Shown here piece by piece: positions 7,159 through 15,073 of a stretch of DNA of 26,141 bases. Positions within the stretch are counted from its first letter, which is position 1, and every line of letters starts with the position of its first letter. A model generated the notes under the pieces. That model searched no databases and was not told the origin of the DNA. It saw only the letters and a list, made by a program, of their open reading frames with translations. A program made the translations under genes and the position numbers. The stretch comes from Victivallales bacterium (GTDB taxonomy: Bacteria; Verrucomicrobiota; Lentisphaeria; Oligosphaerales; Oligosphaeraceae). The stretch spans positions 1 through 26,141 of the forward strand of contig JAGCSE010000156.1 in the NCBI GenBank assembly GCA_017964325.1, read 5' to 3'.

Positions 7159-8322
7159 ATGCGTATATTCATTCTCCTGCTAATATGTCTTGGCGTTGGT
7201 TGTCATTTTTCGAGTGAAAACGGCAAAGTGGATACTGATGGCATGGCAAAGAACAAGAAAAGACAAGTTGTTGATGCAAAGGCATATCGCTTTCCGTCAA
7301 ATGCTGCGTTCCAAATGAAAAAGGCCATACCATGTAAGGGGCCGATGTTGCTGATTCCGATTGCTCGTCCAAAAGGGCCTGGTGAAAGCAAGCCTGCGGT
7401 GTTGGATACGCCTGTTGAGATAAGCTTCCCGTTTGAAAATCTGCCTTCTTTGACTGGATACCAATATGTTGTGTATGGATATTCCTGGACAGTAGGCTCC
7501 AATGGTTTTCTCTTTGCTTTTTTCTTGGTTGGCTCAGATGGAAGTATCTTTTTTATGGATACACCTGATGCACCGTTTGGAAAGGACAGGGACATTAAGT
7601 TCTTCAAGGCAAATTTATCCGATGATTGGCGGAAATCCTTTACAGCTTGTCTTACAGAAGAACACTGGGGACTTTCGGGCTTTTGGCAATTGCCTGATGG
7701 GGCGCCGGCATATCATTGGCGCAAGCCTGAAGATGCTGTACCGATACTAAAAAGCTTTTGTGTAAATCATCCTTTTGTCTCCACATCAAAAGAAGGCAAA
7801 TGGGAGCGGGTGAAGTTCCCTTGTTTTACTCCGAATGTGTATTGTAGTCAAGGTGTTCATGCAATGCCAAAGTTCAGTGCAAATGAAATTTTACTTTTGT
7901 ATCCAACTATTAAAGTTGTAAATATCGGTAATGATTTTTCTTATAATGAAACGCAATTGGCATTTCCCAATGGGAAAATAGCCTCGCATATTTCAGGAAT
8001 GGAGCAAGAACTGGACAAACTATGGGCTACTGGAAAATATACTATACTGGCATACGACAGGAGAGCTGAAAAAGATGTTGAAGACCCTGAACGGGATAGT
8101 CCATGGGCACCTAGTTTGCGAACATACGCGGCAGACAAAGGGATTCCGCTTGTCATCCTTTACGGCGATGGCAAGGATGCTTTACATGATGATAGTTTGC
8201 CAAAGAATGTCAGACAATTCTGGCATGGCGATGACAAGAGTGCACCAGTATATGAAGGCTTGCCGAAAGGCGTTACGCAATATTGGCAATGCCCGCAGTG
8301 TATGCATGAGCAGATGAAATAG
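7159..8322 (+). CDS. Hypothetical lipoprotein
   Basis: A 387-residue protein I do not recognise. MRIFILLLICLGVGC is a short lipoprotein-type signal with Cys15. I chose ATG 7159 because AAAAAGG lies just upstream at 7146-7152 and the signal then starts at residue 1; the in-frame ATG 7081 would add 26 polar residues. The body has no named motif. The C-terminus carries two copies of LPKxVxQ(F/Y)W (residues 347-355 and 368-376), then a CPQC pair near the end. It is probably anchored facing the periplasm or outside. It follows the C45 gene by about 130 bp on the same strand and converges with the next gene across a 19-bp gap too small for a separate terminator. Confidence 0.65.
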   Translation: MRIFILLLICLGVGCHFSSENGKVDTDGMAKNKKRQVVDAKAYRFPSNAAFQMKKAIPCKGPMLLIPIARPKGPGESKPAVLDTPVEISFPFENLPSLTGYQYVVYGYSWTVGSNGFLFAFFLVGSDGSIFFMDTPDAPFGKDRDIKFFKANLSDDWRKSFTACLTEEHWGLSGFWQLPDGAPAYHWRKPEDAVPILKSFCVNHPFVSTSKEGKWERVKFPCFTPNVYCSQGVHAMPKFSANEILLLYPTIKVVNIGNDFSYNETQLAFPNGKIASHISGMEQELDKLWATGKYTILAYDRRAEKDVEDPERDSPWAPSLRTYAADKGIPLVILYGDGKDALHDDSLPKNVRQFWHGDDKSAPVYEGLPKGVTQYWQCPQCMHEQMK

Positions 8323-8341
8323 GAAAAACTGACTTTAGTAA

Positions 8342-9328
8342 CTATGGAATTCTCTGGTCGAAAAAGACCTCATACATTCCATTTGGGTCAAAGGTCGTAT
8401 TCCAATGATACGCTCCGAAATATCCGATACTGTTCATCTGATGCTGATATTTATGCTTTTTCCAAAAGGTCATTCCGCCTGATTTCTTGAGTGCGCGTTC
8501 GTATGCATGGATATCGGTATAGTACCATGTGTTTGAAAATTGGGAAAGGATTTCATTGCGTTTTAGAAGTTCGCCGAGATGATGCCAAAGGCAACCTTCA
8601 TATTCAAAAACATGATACTTTTTTAGTATACAAGCAAACTTGTCTTCCAGTTCTTTGTAAACTGGCCAAATGCAAAGTTGTTCTGGACATATTCCTTTGT
8701 GTTTCAACCATTTGGCATACGTAATTGCTTTTCCATCTTTGCAATAAAACGTATTGTCCAAGTCAAAATCCTTGCCTGGAACAGGGCCGGGAAATTTAAA
8801 TGCTCCTTCGTAATTATCTGGAAAATGAAAATATATAAAATCTAAATCAAAGAAATACCGAGCGTCGATCTTTTCATCATCAGGATCAAGTAGAAATTCA
8901 AGCGGCTGATTCAGGCGGCTGCGATCCTCTTCTTCCGTGCCCAATCTGTAAAACGACGGATAATTGTTCGGATCCTTGCAAAACATGACATATGATGGGC
9001 GATCAATCCAGAAAAGTTTTTTTTCGCTAAAATGCCGTTTTTTCAGAAAAGCCTTGCCTTCTTCTGAAAGTGTACTGTTATTATAATTTCCACTGTACAA
9101 GTCATGCTTGGTCATTTTTTCTCCATTGTTTTTTCGGAGATACTGAAGCAAAGAGTTGGGGTGTTCTGGTGGTCGACTCAATGGCAGATAAAAAGGATCC
9201 ATATATCCTGCGGGGAAGGCGAAAAAGCCTTTCTTACACGGCGGATAGCATGGCCACATATCTGGAGTTGGTTCTTGATAGTGGATCTGTTTTTGCAATG
9301 CGAGGGAACCGAAACGGACAAATTTCAT
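8342..9328 (-). CDS. Hypothetical protein
   Basis: A 328-residue protein rich in aromatic residues, with no signal peptide and no motif I can name. Features include a proline- and aromatic-rich N-terminus (MWPCYPPCKKGFFAFP), an acidic middle (GTEEEDRSRL, DPDDEKIDARYFFDLDF) and a C-terminus rich in Trp, Tyr and His. The ATG at 9326-9328 is preceded by AAGAAG close to the start. It lies alone on the minus strand, converging with the lipoprotein gene before it. It is separated from the aminotransferase gene upstream by 179 bp containing tandem and inverted repeats, so it is probably its own transcription unit. Its codon use is AT-rich like the rest of this region. Confidence 0.6.
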   Translation of the reverse strand: MKFVRFGSLALQKQIHYQEPTPDMWPCYPPCKKGFFAFPAGYMDPFYLPLSRPPEHPNSLLQYLRKNNGEKMTKHDLYSGNYNNSTLSEEGKAFLKKRHFSEKKLFWIDRPSYVMFCKDPNNYPSFYRLGTEEEDRSRLNQPLEFLLDPDDEKIDARYFFDLDFIYFHFPDNYEGAFKFPGPVPGKDFDLDNTFYCKDGKAITYAKWLKHKGICPEQLCIWPVYKELEDKFACILKKYHVFEYEGCLWHHLGELLKRNEILSQFSNTWYYTDIHAYERALKKSGGMTFWKKHKYQHQMNSIGYFGAYHWNTTFDPNGMYEVFFDQRIP

Positions 9329-9434
9329 ATCTTCTTAATTTCTTGCAATTCAATACTTGTTGTTTCTAACAGTGAATTTGTATCCCGAACGGGAACAACC
9401 TTACAAAGATATGTCTGATATCGCTTTGGTGACC

Positions 9435-9495
9435 ATCTCACGTCTCACGTCTCGCGTTTCTTGTTAAAAAACTGAAATGTTGCGAGACATGAGAT
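9435..9495. repeat. Tandem 7-bp repeats and inverted repeat downstream of the aminotransferase gene
   Basis: Three tandem 7-bp units lie at 9436-9442 (TCTCACG), 9443-9449 (TCTCACG) and 9450-9456 (TCTCGCG). Together with GCGAGAC at 9482-9488 and TGAGAT at 9490-9495 they form a large inverted repeat with a loop of about 25 bp. On the minus strand it lies 13-73 bp after the aminotransferase stop, so it could end that transcript. The loop carries a T-run on the minus strand. The unit may alternatively be a dispersed intergenic repeat. Confidence 0.6.
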
Positions 9496-9507
9496 AGTTG
9501 TCATTAT

Positions 9508-10785
9508 TTATTTCAATTCATCCAAGTTATTGAATACCTTAATGATAGCTTGAGCAACCTTTGCCGCCATCTGTTCGTCGTTGGGGGCGCGGAGAATCTG
9601 TACGATGGCGATGTGCGAATAGCAGTACTTTATCGCTTCAGGGAAATTCTTGAGGCTGTAATCAACTCCGTCTGAAGCACCTGGAACAGCCCACGGATAT
9701 CCTTTGCCATACGCGTTCTGAGCGCGGAAGATGGTCATTTCAGGCAGGATGCAACGTTGCCAGACACAGCAGACGACGCCTTCGGCCTGCAGTGCCTTGC
9801 AAATGGCGTGGCGGAATTCGCTCTTTTCAGCGGGCGTCTTGTCACCCATGCCGAGAGCATCGAAATCGACACGGAGGTTGTAGTTGTACCAGTTATGTGT
9901 GCAGATAGCGGGCTCGTAGGGGAGCTTCAATCCCTTGATGTTCGCCGCCTGGAGGATGGTGTGAAGCGTTTTCGCATTGGCAAGCAACTGCTTGTAATAG
10001 CCTGGAAACTTGCGTAGTTCCGCTAGTGCGTATGCGGCGGTGATTTCATTGTTGCAGAATTTATGGGCGAAAGCGTATGCAGGAAATTCGTTCGTATCTT
10101 TTGTGGGCTGCATGTCTCCGAAGCCTGTGAGTGTGAGACCACGGTCGAAAATCTCCTTGTCGTTGGTGACGAAAAGACCGCCTTCACCGGAGGTCATGCA
10201 TTTGTTTTGATTGAAGGAGAAGGCAGCGCAGTCACCGAGCGTTCCCGCCTTTTGGCCTTTGTAGAGGGCGTTGTGGGCCTGTGCGGCATCTTCTATGATT
10301 TTGAGTTTGTGTTTTTTGGCGATTTCACGGATGGGATCCATATCACAGCAGAGCCCATGGAGATGGACGCAGAGGATGGCTTTGGTCCGAGGTGTGACAG
10401 CGGCTTCGATCTTGGCGGGATCCATGAGGAATGTTTCTGGATCGATATCGACGAAGACCGGCACGGCCATGTTGTGGATGATGCAAGAGGCACTGGACGG
10501 CCATGTGTAGGAGGTGACGATAACTTGGTCGCCCGCGCCGACACCGCAGCCTGCGACACACATTTGGAGGGCGGAGCCACCGCAATTCGTGAAATAGGCG
10601 TATTTGTTTCCGTTGAAAGTGCAGAACTCCTGTTCGAGCATGGCTGTGTATTTACCGCGGCATTGAGACGGTTCATGGAGTGCCGCGATGATGAGATCTT
10701 CGTCTGTTTTATCAACGGGTGGCCAATTTTTGACTTCTCCCACCTTGATGACTGGTTCACCGCCTTTGATTGCAAGCTGTGACAT
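9508..10785 (-). CDS. DegT/DnrJ/EryC1/StrS family aminotransferase
   Basis: A 425-residue PLP-dependent enzyme of the sugar/aminocyclitol aminotransferase family, which transfers an amino group to keto-sugars or related keto-cyclitols. Visible landmarks are TNCGGSALQ (66-74, phosphate region), VDIDPETF (112-119), HLHG (141-144), IIEDAAQAH (163-171) with Asp166 for the pyridine nitrogen, and AFSFNQNKCMTSGEGG (188-203) with Lys195 as the PLP lysine. AGGAG with good spacing precedes the ATG. It lies 42 bp downstream of the CocE-like hydrolase gene on the same strand and is probably cotranscribed. No sugar nucleotide synthesis or glycosyltransferase gene is nearby, so the substrate is unclear; catabolic or AHBA-synthase-like members exist. 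Cytoplasmic. Confidence 0.9.
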   Translation of the reverse strand: MSQLAIKGGEPVIKVGEVKNWPPVDKTDEDLIIAALHEPSQCRGKYTAMLEQEFCTFNGNKYAYFTNCGGSALQMCVAGCGVGAGDQVIVTSYTWPSSASCIIHNMAVPVFVDIDPETFLMDPAKIEAAVTPRTKAILCVHLHGLCCDMDPIREIAKKHKLKIIEDAAQAHNALYKGQKAGTLGDCAAFSFNQNKCMTSGEGGLFVTNDKEIFDRGLTLTGFGDMQPTKDTNEFPAYAFAHKFCNNEITAAYALAELRKFPGYYKQLLANAKTLHTILQAANIKGLKLPYEPAICTHNWYNYNLRVDFDALGMGDKTPAEKSEFRHAICKALQAEGVVCCVWQRCILPEMTIFRAQNAYGKGYPWAVPGASDGVDYSLKNFPEAIKYCYSHIAIVQILRAPNDEQMAAKVAQAIIKVFNNLDELK

Positions 10786-10794
10786 TTTGTTCTC

Positions 10795-10827
10795 CTAAAT
10801 GATTAATGAATAATGGTTAATGAGTTA
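10795..10827. repeat. Degenerate TTAATGA-type tandem repeat between two genes
   Basis: The 42-bp gap between the hydrolase and aminotransferase genes consists largely of imperfect copies of ATTAATGA/ATAATGG/TTAATGA. The tract ends at the hydrolase stop codon. It looks like a degenerate short tandem repeat invading an operon spacer. No function is evident. Confidence 0.4.
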
Positions 10828-12408
10828 TTAGATGGATTCGAAGAAGCGGATGTTGGAACATCCTGTGATGATGGTATTTGTGGCGATGTCAGCACCTGTT
10901 TGCGCCGTTTGGAGCCCTTTTCGGTTCGTATGTACGTGGAACAGTGGGTAGGCGGAGGAGGATACATCCACACGAAGCCTGTCGCCTGGTTCAAGCAGGA
11001 ATGAATGATGGCCGAGCGTGAATTTCAGTTCGACGGTTTCGTTGGGATTGTAATTCGGATGCTGGAAGCTGATGGACGTGATGTCGTCGCGCAGGCCGTA
11101 TGCGACGTCGTTTTTGACGATGCTTGTCCGAATGTAGAAGCAAGTGTCCTGACAGGAGGATTTTACACGCAAGGTCGCTTTCATTCGGCCTTCGACCTTG
11201 CATGGAGTCTCGAATGGAGCGGACAAAAATGAAATGATGTCATAGCGGGAGTTGGGCTTGTCTTGTATCTGCATACCGCCAAAATTGTTGCAGAGACCTC
11301 CCTTGAACGAGGCGGGGGCGTAGGGATTATAGACGTATGAGATTTCCGTGGATGGTTTTGCTTCGCTGTCCAACGTCTGTCCGCTGTTGAGATAGAGGAC
11401 GTGTTCTTTTTTGCCTTCCTTAAGCGATTCGACGGCGTGCCATTTGTTCTCCCATAGTGTGTAATATGTCGTCTTGCCTTCCTCAATAGATTTGAGCGGC
11501 GTTCCTTTGCGGACATGGTCGAGCCATTGGTAAACAAAATCCAAACCAAAATGTTCGTTGAGGCCGCCGCTTGGGAAAACAACGGGACTAAATTTGTCAG
11601 GATTCGGGCTGTGATTGTACGGTGTCACGATCAAAGCGCATTTGGGGCGAATGGTGGCGGGGATGCTTTCCCAGAGGTCGAAGATGCCTTCCGTGTAGAT
11701 GTCGTAGAATGATGAATAGAAGAGGGTTGGGATATTAAGTGTGCTGACGGCGTTATAGGAGTCCGCGCCGCCTTCGAGCGTCTGCCAGAATGGATCGTCC
11801 GGCAACGGGTGCTCCATGTAGGATTCCAACGCCTCTGCGTATTCACCGAAGATGGAACGAGTTACACCAAGAAGCGGCATGGTGCGGAACGTGTCTTCCA
11901 CATAGTTCTTCTTGAAGATGGAATTTTTCTTGTACATGCCGACGGCCCATTGACCGTGGAGTCCGCATTTCATGAAACCGTTGCGATAGGTAACGTTGTA
12001 TCGGATTGGATCTTGAACGCCGAGGATAGCGCCTTTGATGTCTGGTTGGTGCGTGTTCAAATAGGCGTAATGGACGGAGGTCAAATAACTTGCGCCGACA
12101 GGATAGATTTCGCCTTGGTAAAACGGCTGGCGGCGTATCCATTCAAGGGAGTCCAGACCGTCCTGTCGTTCATTAATATATGGTATGCAGTCTCCTTCGC
12201 TCCGTCCGCAACCACGGCAATGCTGCGTGGCGATGGCGTAGCCATGCGTGTCTTCCTTTTGCAAAGCGTTCCAGTCGATCTCTTTGCCGACGTATGGATT
12301 CCGACGGAAAATGATTGGGAATGTGCCACTCTCGGCGGGCAGTTGGACGTATGTGAAGATTTTGACGCCATCGGACATGGCGACGTAGAATTCTTTTGTA
12401 ATAGTCAT
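10828..12408 (-). CDS. CocE/NonD family hydrolase (X-Pro dipeptidyl-peptidase-like)
   Basis: A 526-residue alpha/beta-hydrolase of the CocE/S15 type, which cleaves esters or peptide-like bonds. The N-terminal catalytic part shows MSDGVKIFTYVQLP (11-24), TQHCRGCGRSEGD (61-73, oxyanion-side motif) and GASYLTS with nucleophile Ser107. The helical cap is at about 140-210, SSFYDIYTEG gives Asp236 and PYNHSP gives His266. A C-terminal jelly roll (about 345-526) includes FLSAPFETPCKVEG and LEPGDRLRVDVSSSAYP, as expected for the family. No signal peptide, so probably cytoplasmic. No strong ribosome site precedes the ATG at 12406-12408. It is divergent from the SGNH hydrolase gene and likely leads the DegT aminotransferase transcript. 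Substrate unknown. Confidence 0.88.
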   Translation of the reverse strand: MTITKEFYVAMSDGVKIFTYVQLPAESGTFPIIFRRNPYVGKEIDWNALQKEDTHGYAIATQHCRGCGRSEGDCIPYINERQDGLDSLEWIRRQPFYQGEIYPVGASYLTSVHYAYLNTHQPDIKGAILGVQDPIRYNVTYRNGFMKCGLHGQWAVGMYKKNSIFKKNYVEDTFRTMPLLGVTRSIFGEYAEALESYMEHPLPDDPFWQTLEGGADSYNAVSTLNIPTLFYSSFYDIYTEGIFDLWESIPATIRPKCALIVTPYNHSPNPDKFSPVVFPSGGLNEHFGLDFVYQWLDHVRKGTPLKSIEEGKTTYYTLWENKWHAVESLKEGKKEHVLYLNSGQTLDSEAKPSTEISYVYNPYAPASFKGGLCNNFGGMQIQDKPNSRYDIISFLSAPFETPCKVEGRMKATLRVKSSCQDTCFYIRTSIVKNDVAYGLRDDITSISFQHPNYNPNETVELKFTLGHHSFLLEPGDRLRVDVSSSAYPLFHVHTNRKGLQTAQTGADIATNTIITGCSNIRFFESI

Positions 12409-12546
12409 GATGATGGAAAAATTAGCTTGAATCTGTTGAATATTGAATGTAAGTTAATAAGTTTTATTGACATTACAAACATTTTCAGACCAGAAAGTGA
12501 GTTTGATACGAAATTAGACCGAAACAACAGCAAAAAGGACGGAAAA
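12409..12546. promoter_or_regulatory. Divergent intergenic region, likely promoters for both directions
   Basis: This 138-bp AT-rich stretch separates the divergent CocE-like and SGNH hydrolase genes and must hold their promoters if each has its own. A TTGACA hexamer lies at 12467-12472 on the plus strand, but no good -10 box sits at the usual distance. No clear operator palindrome was seen. Confidence 0.35.
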
Positions 12547-13833
12547 ATGAATACAAGACATTTACTTTGCGGCATGGCGATGAGTGCGGCATTGATCGCA
12601 GGTGCGGTCGAGGCTCCGAAAGTTGCGATTACAGGACCATGGCAGATTGAAGTCAATGGCGTGAAATTAGATGTGCCAGAACCGCAGGTCATCCGCGTGG
12701 TGGAGGAGTCGTACAAATCGTTGCCCGTGTATCGTCGTGGCGGTGGATGGAACGACGGAATCGCGTTGCGCGGCGTGTCGGCGACTGGCTGCGCGCTTCC
12801 GAAGGCATTGGATCCGTATTCCGTCCGTATGCGTTTGCCTGATGGTACGGAAATGCTTCGCGGCAAGGACTTTGACTACACGGATTCGTGGGGCACACTC
12901 GGTCGTGTGGAAGGCGGTCGTGTGTCGGCGAATCAGGAGGTTCTGATTTCCTATCGCTATATTCCGAACCGTCTGGATTCCGTCATCAAGAAGGCGGACG
13001 GCACGCTGAAATTCGTGTGCGGTATTCCCGCCAGCTTCTGCCCGAAGGTGCCCGCCCTACAGGAAGGCGAAACGCGTCTTCTCAACATCTATACTGAGGC
13101 GCAGACGGACAAATTGACGGACGAAAATATCTTCATCATCACGGAAACGGCATTTCCTGCTGAATCCGCCAAAGAGCAGCAAGCCTTCATACCGAACACG
13201 ATGAAGAAGTTACAGAACGGAGAACACGTGAAGATTCTCGCATGGGGCGACAGCGTGACACAGTGCGGCTACATTCCCGATCAGTTCCGCTGGCAGATTC
13301 AGTTTGTGGAACGCCTGAAAGCGGCCTATCCGAAAGCGGATATCGAACTCATTAGCAATGGTTGGGGCGGTCGCACGATTCCTGCGTTTTTAAACGAACC
13401 GGAAGGTTCGCAGTACAACTACCAGCGGACGGTTTTGGATGTCAAGGCGGATTTGGTCGTGTCCGAATTCGTGAACGATGCAGGTCTGCCACCAGCGGAA
13501 TGGGACCGTAGTTTCAACAAAGTGCTGAATGACTTCCGTGCGCAGAACACCGAATGGATCATCCTGACGCCGCACTATGTACGCCCGGACTGGATGGGAC
13601 TGACGACGCAGAACGGCATTGGCATCGAAAATGATCCACGTCCATATGTGGCATTCATCCGTAAGTTTACGGCCGAGAAGAAAGTGGCGATTGCGGATGC
13701 GGCGAAACGCTATGGCCGCCTATGGCGGCAGGGTATTCCTTACAATACATTAATGACTAATACAATTAACCATCCTGACAAAGATGGTATGAAGATTTTC
13801 GCGGACGCTCTGATGAGCATCTTCGGCGAATAA
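12547..13833 (+). CDS. Exported SGNH/GDSL-family hydrolase
   Basis: A 428-residue protein with a signal peptide (MNTRHLLCGMAMSAALIAGA, cleavage likely near residues 20-23). A beta-rich N-terminal part follows (about 25-200), then an SGNH hydrolase domain (about 225-428). Block I is WGDSVTQ (233-239) with Ser236, block II GWGG (272-275), block III SEFVND with Asn310, and block V NHPDKDG with His409. Such enzymes deacetylate or de-esterify carbohydrates or glycopolymers. I chose ATG 12547 because AAAGGA lies just upstream (12533-12538) and the signal peptide starts there; the reading frame stays open further upstream only as antisense to the divergent hydrolase gene. It converges with the BNR protein gene across 9 bp. 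It likely acts on extracellular glycans alongside neighbouring secreted enzymes. Confidence 0.87.
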   Translation: MNTRHLLCGMAMSAALIAGAVEAPKVAITGPWQIEVNGVKLDVPEPQVIRVVEESYKSLPVYRRGGGWNDGIALRGVSATGCALPKALDPYSVRMRLPDGTEMLRGKDFDYTDSWGTLGRVEGGRVSANQEVLISYRYIPNRLDSVIKKADGTLKFVCGIPASFCPKVPALQEGETRLLNIYTEAQTDKLTDENIFIITETAFPAESAKEQQAFIPNTMKKLQNGEHVKILAWGDSVTQCGYIPDQFRWQIQFVERLKAAYPKADIELISNGWGGRTIPAFLNEPEGSQYNYQRTVLDVKADLVVSEFVNDAGLPPAEWDRSFNKVLNDFRAQNTEWIILTPHYVRPDWMGLTTQNGIGIENDPRPYVAFIRKFTAEKKVAIADAAKRYGRLWRQGIPYNTLMTNTINHPDKDGMKIFADALMSIFGE

Positions 13834-13842
13834 TAACGGTGG

Positions 13843-15030
13843 CTACGGAATCTGGCATGAATTGATGTAGATTCCATCCCGCAGGCCGGAGACGCAGTAG
13901 AGAACGCCTTGATGGTACATCATGCCGTTCCAAAGACCTGCTTCTCCAGGCTTGAGGAAAAAGACATCTTGGGCAGGACTGAAATGGGTCCTGCCCATTT
14001 TTTGTATCGGCGTGCCGTCGGAAATGACGCATTTCATGACAGATACGCCATCGCCAACCTTTCCTGTGGTGGCGAAGCAGTCTTCATCCGTCTGGAAGGA
14101 GACGGCAAGGCGGTTGTCATCCGTCACGCAAACGTATGGCGCGCTGGCCTTCGTGCCGCGTCCTTTCGGAACGAAGACTTCAAATGGTGCGGACCAGTTG
14201 ATGCCGTCCGTTGACCATGCCATGAGGATTTCGAAACGGATGGAATCCGTTTCTGGCTGGTCGCGATAGGTACCTTCGAAGACGACGACATACTCGCCTG
14301 AATGCATTTGTGCATAGACAGGCATCCCGTCCCGTGAGAGCCGCGTGATGCCGCCGACAGTCTTTTCGACAGCTCCGTCCATGATGGCACGCGGATTCAT
14401 CCAGATGCCATTGACAAGCTCTTTCGCCATAAGCCGCTGGCATTTGTAGTTAGTCTTTGAATCGTGGTGGACATCTTCCGCCATCGGCGAAAAATCATCC
14501 GCATACATGACGGTCACTTTGCCGTTGATGACATCGACGAATGGTTCGTAGAAACCGATGTTATAGCCTTTGGACATGGTTTCGATGATTTTCTTCTCCC
14601 CAAGCCCCATGGCGAAATTGCTGACGATGGTGTTGTATTCATGCCATGTTTCGCCTTTGTCGTATGAAATAGAGCAGTAAATGGCGCGTTCATAAGAGGA
14701 TATGGATGGACGGCCAATGGCGCGGTAGGAGCAGAGAATTGCGCCGTCCGGCATTTCATGGAAATCGACGTTGGCACACCATGCCTCGCCATGGAAGGAG
14801 GCGATGGACGGCGCTGTCCAGTTTCTTCCTTCGTCGTAGCTGCGGCGGACATTGATCCGCCCATTGTCATAGCCGAGCAGCCATGAGTTGTCTTTCAATG
14901 CGTAAAGCCTTGGATAGCCGCCGCCTCCGCAGAGCTTCCGTTTGTTTTCAGGAGAAAAATGGAAATCGTCTGCGGGCAGGAAGGCGGTCATGGAAAAAAC
15001 AAGGCAAATAAAAAAGAATATATGATTCAT
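13843..15030 (-). CDS. Exported BNR/sialidase-like glycoside hydrolase
   Basis: A 395-residue secreted protein with a hydrophobic signal (MNHIFFFICLVFSMTAFLPA) and a beta-propeller pattern. Asp-boxes of form SxDxGxxW are seen at 64-71 (SYDEGRNW) and 122-129 (SYDKGETW), with a degenerate third one (STDGINW). GGGYPRLYAL near residue 37 resembles the YRIP-like arginine motif of sialidases, but the full catalytic set (three Arg, Tyr/Glu, Asp) cannot be assigned by eye. It may be an exo-sialidase or another BNR-fold glycosidase. I use ATG 15030; a TTG two codons earlier is possible. The gene begins 31 bp after the TIM-barrel isomerase stop on the same strand, so it is probably the last gene of that operon. 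The spacer carries a tandem repeat. Confidence 0.75.
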   Translation of the reverse strand: MNHIFFFICLVFSMTAFLPADDFHFSPENKRKLCGGGGYPRLYALKDNSWLLGYDNGRINVRRSYDEGRNWTAPSIASFHGEAWCANVDFHEMPDGAILCSYRAIGRPSISSYERAIYCSISYDKGETWHEYNTIVSNFAMGLGEKKIIETMSKGYNIGFYEPFVDVINGKVTVMYADDFSPMAEDVHHDSKTNYKCQRLMAKELVNGIWMNPRAIMDGAVEKTVGGITRLSRDGMPVYAQMHSGEYVVVFEGTYRDQPETDSIRFEILMAWSTDGINWSAPFEVFVPKGRGTKASAPYVCVTDDNRLAVSFQTDEDCFATTGKVGDGVSVMKCVISDGTPIQKMGRTHFSPAQDVFFLKPGEAGLWNGMMYHQGVLYCVSGLRDGIYINSCQIP

Positions 15031-15040
15031 TCTCAAGCAT

Positions 15041-15073
15041 TTCTAGATCTTCTAGATCTTCTAGTCTCTTCTA
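15041..15073. repeat. Short tandem repeat TTCTAGATC
   Basis: TTCTAGATC occurs perfectly at 15041-15049 and 15050-15058, followed by degenerate copies at 15059-15073 running into the end of the isomerase gene. On the minus strand the unit reads GATCTAGAA, so the last codons (ARRD, stop TAG) and the leader of the BNR gene share repeat sequence. Part of the tract might serve as a weak AGAAG-type ribosome site for that gene. Confidence 0.6.

Noticed and set aside
9436..9456. CRISPR-like short repeats
   Set aside because: The units are adjacent 7-mers without spacers and no cas genes are present.
10063..10782. Plus-strand open frame opposite the DegT aminotransferase
   Set aside because: The minus-strand protein has clear PLP motifs and a ribosome site; the opposite frame shows no domain.
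11809..12546. Upstream extension of the SGNH hydrolase frame
   Set aside because: It is antisense to the CocE-like gene and not protein-like; a signal peptide and ribosome site support the start at 12547.
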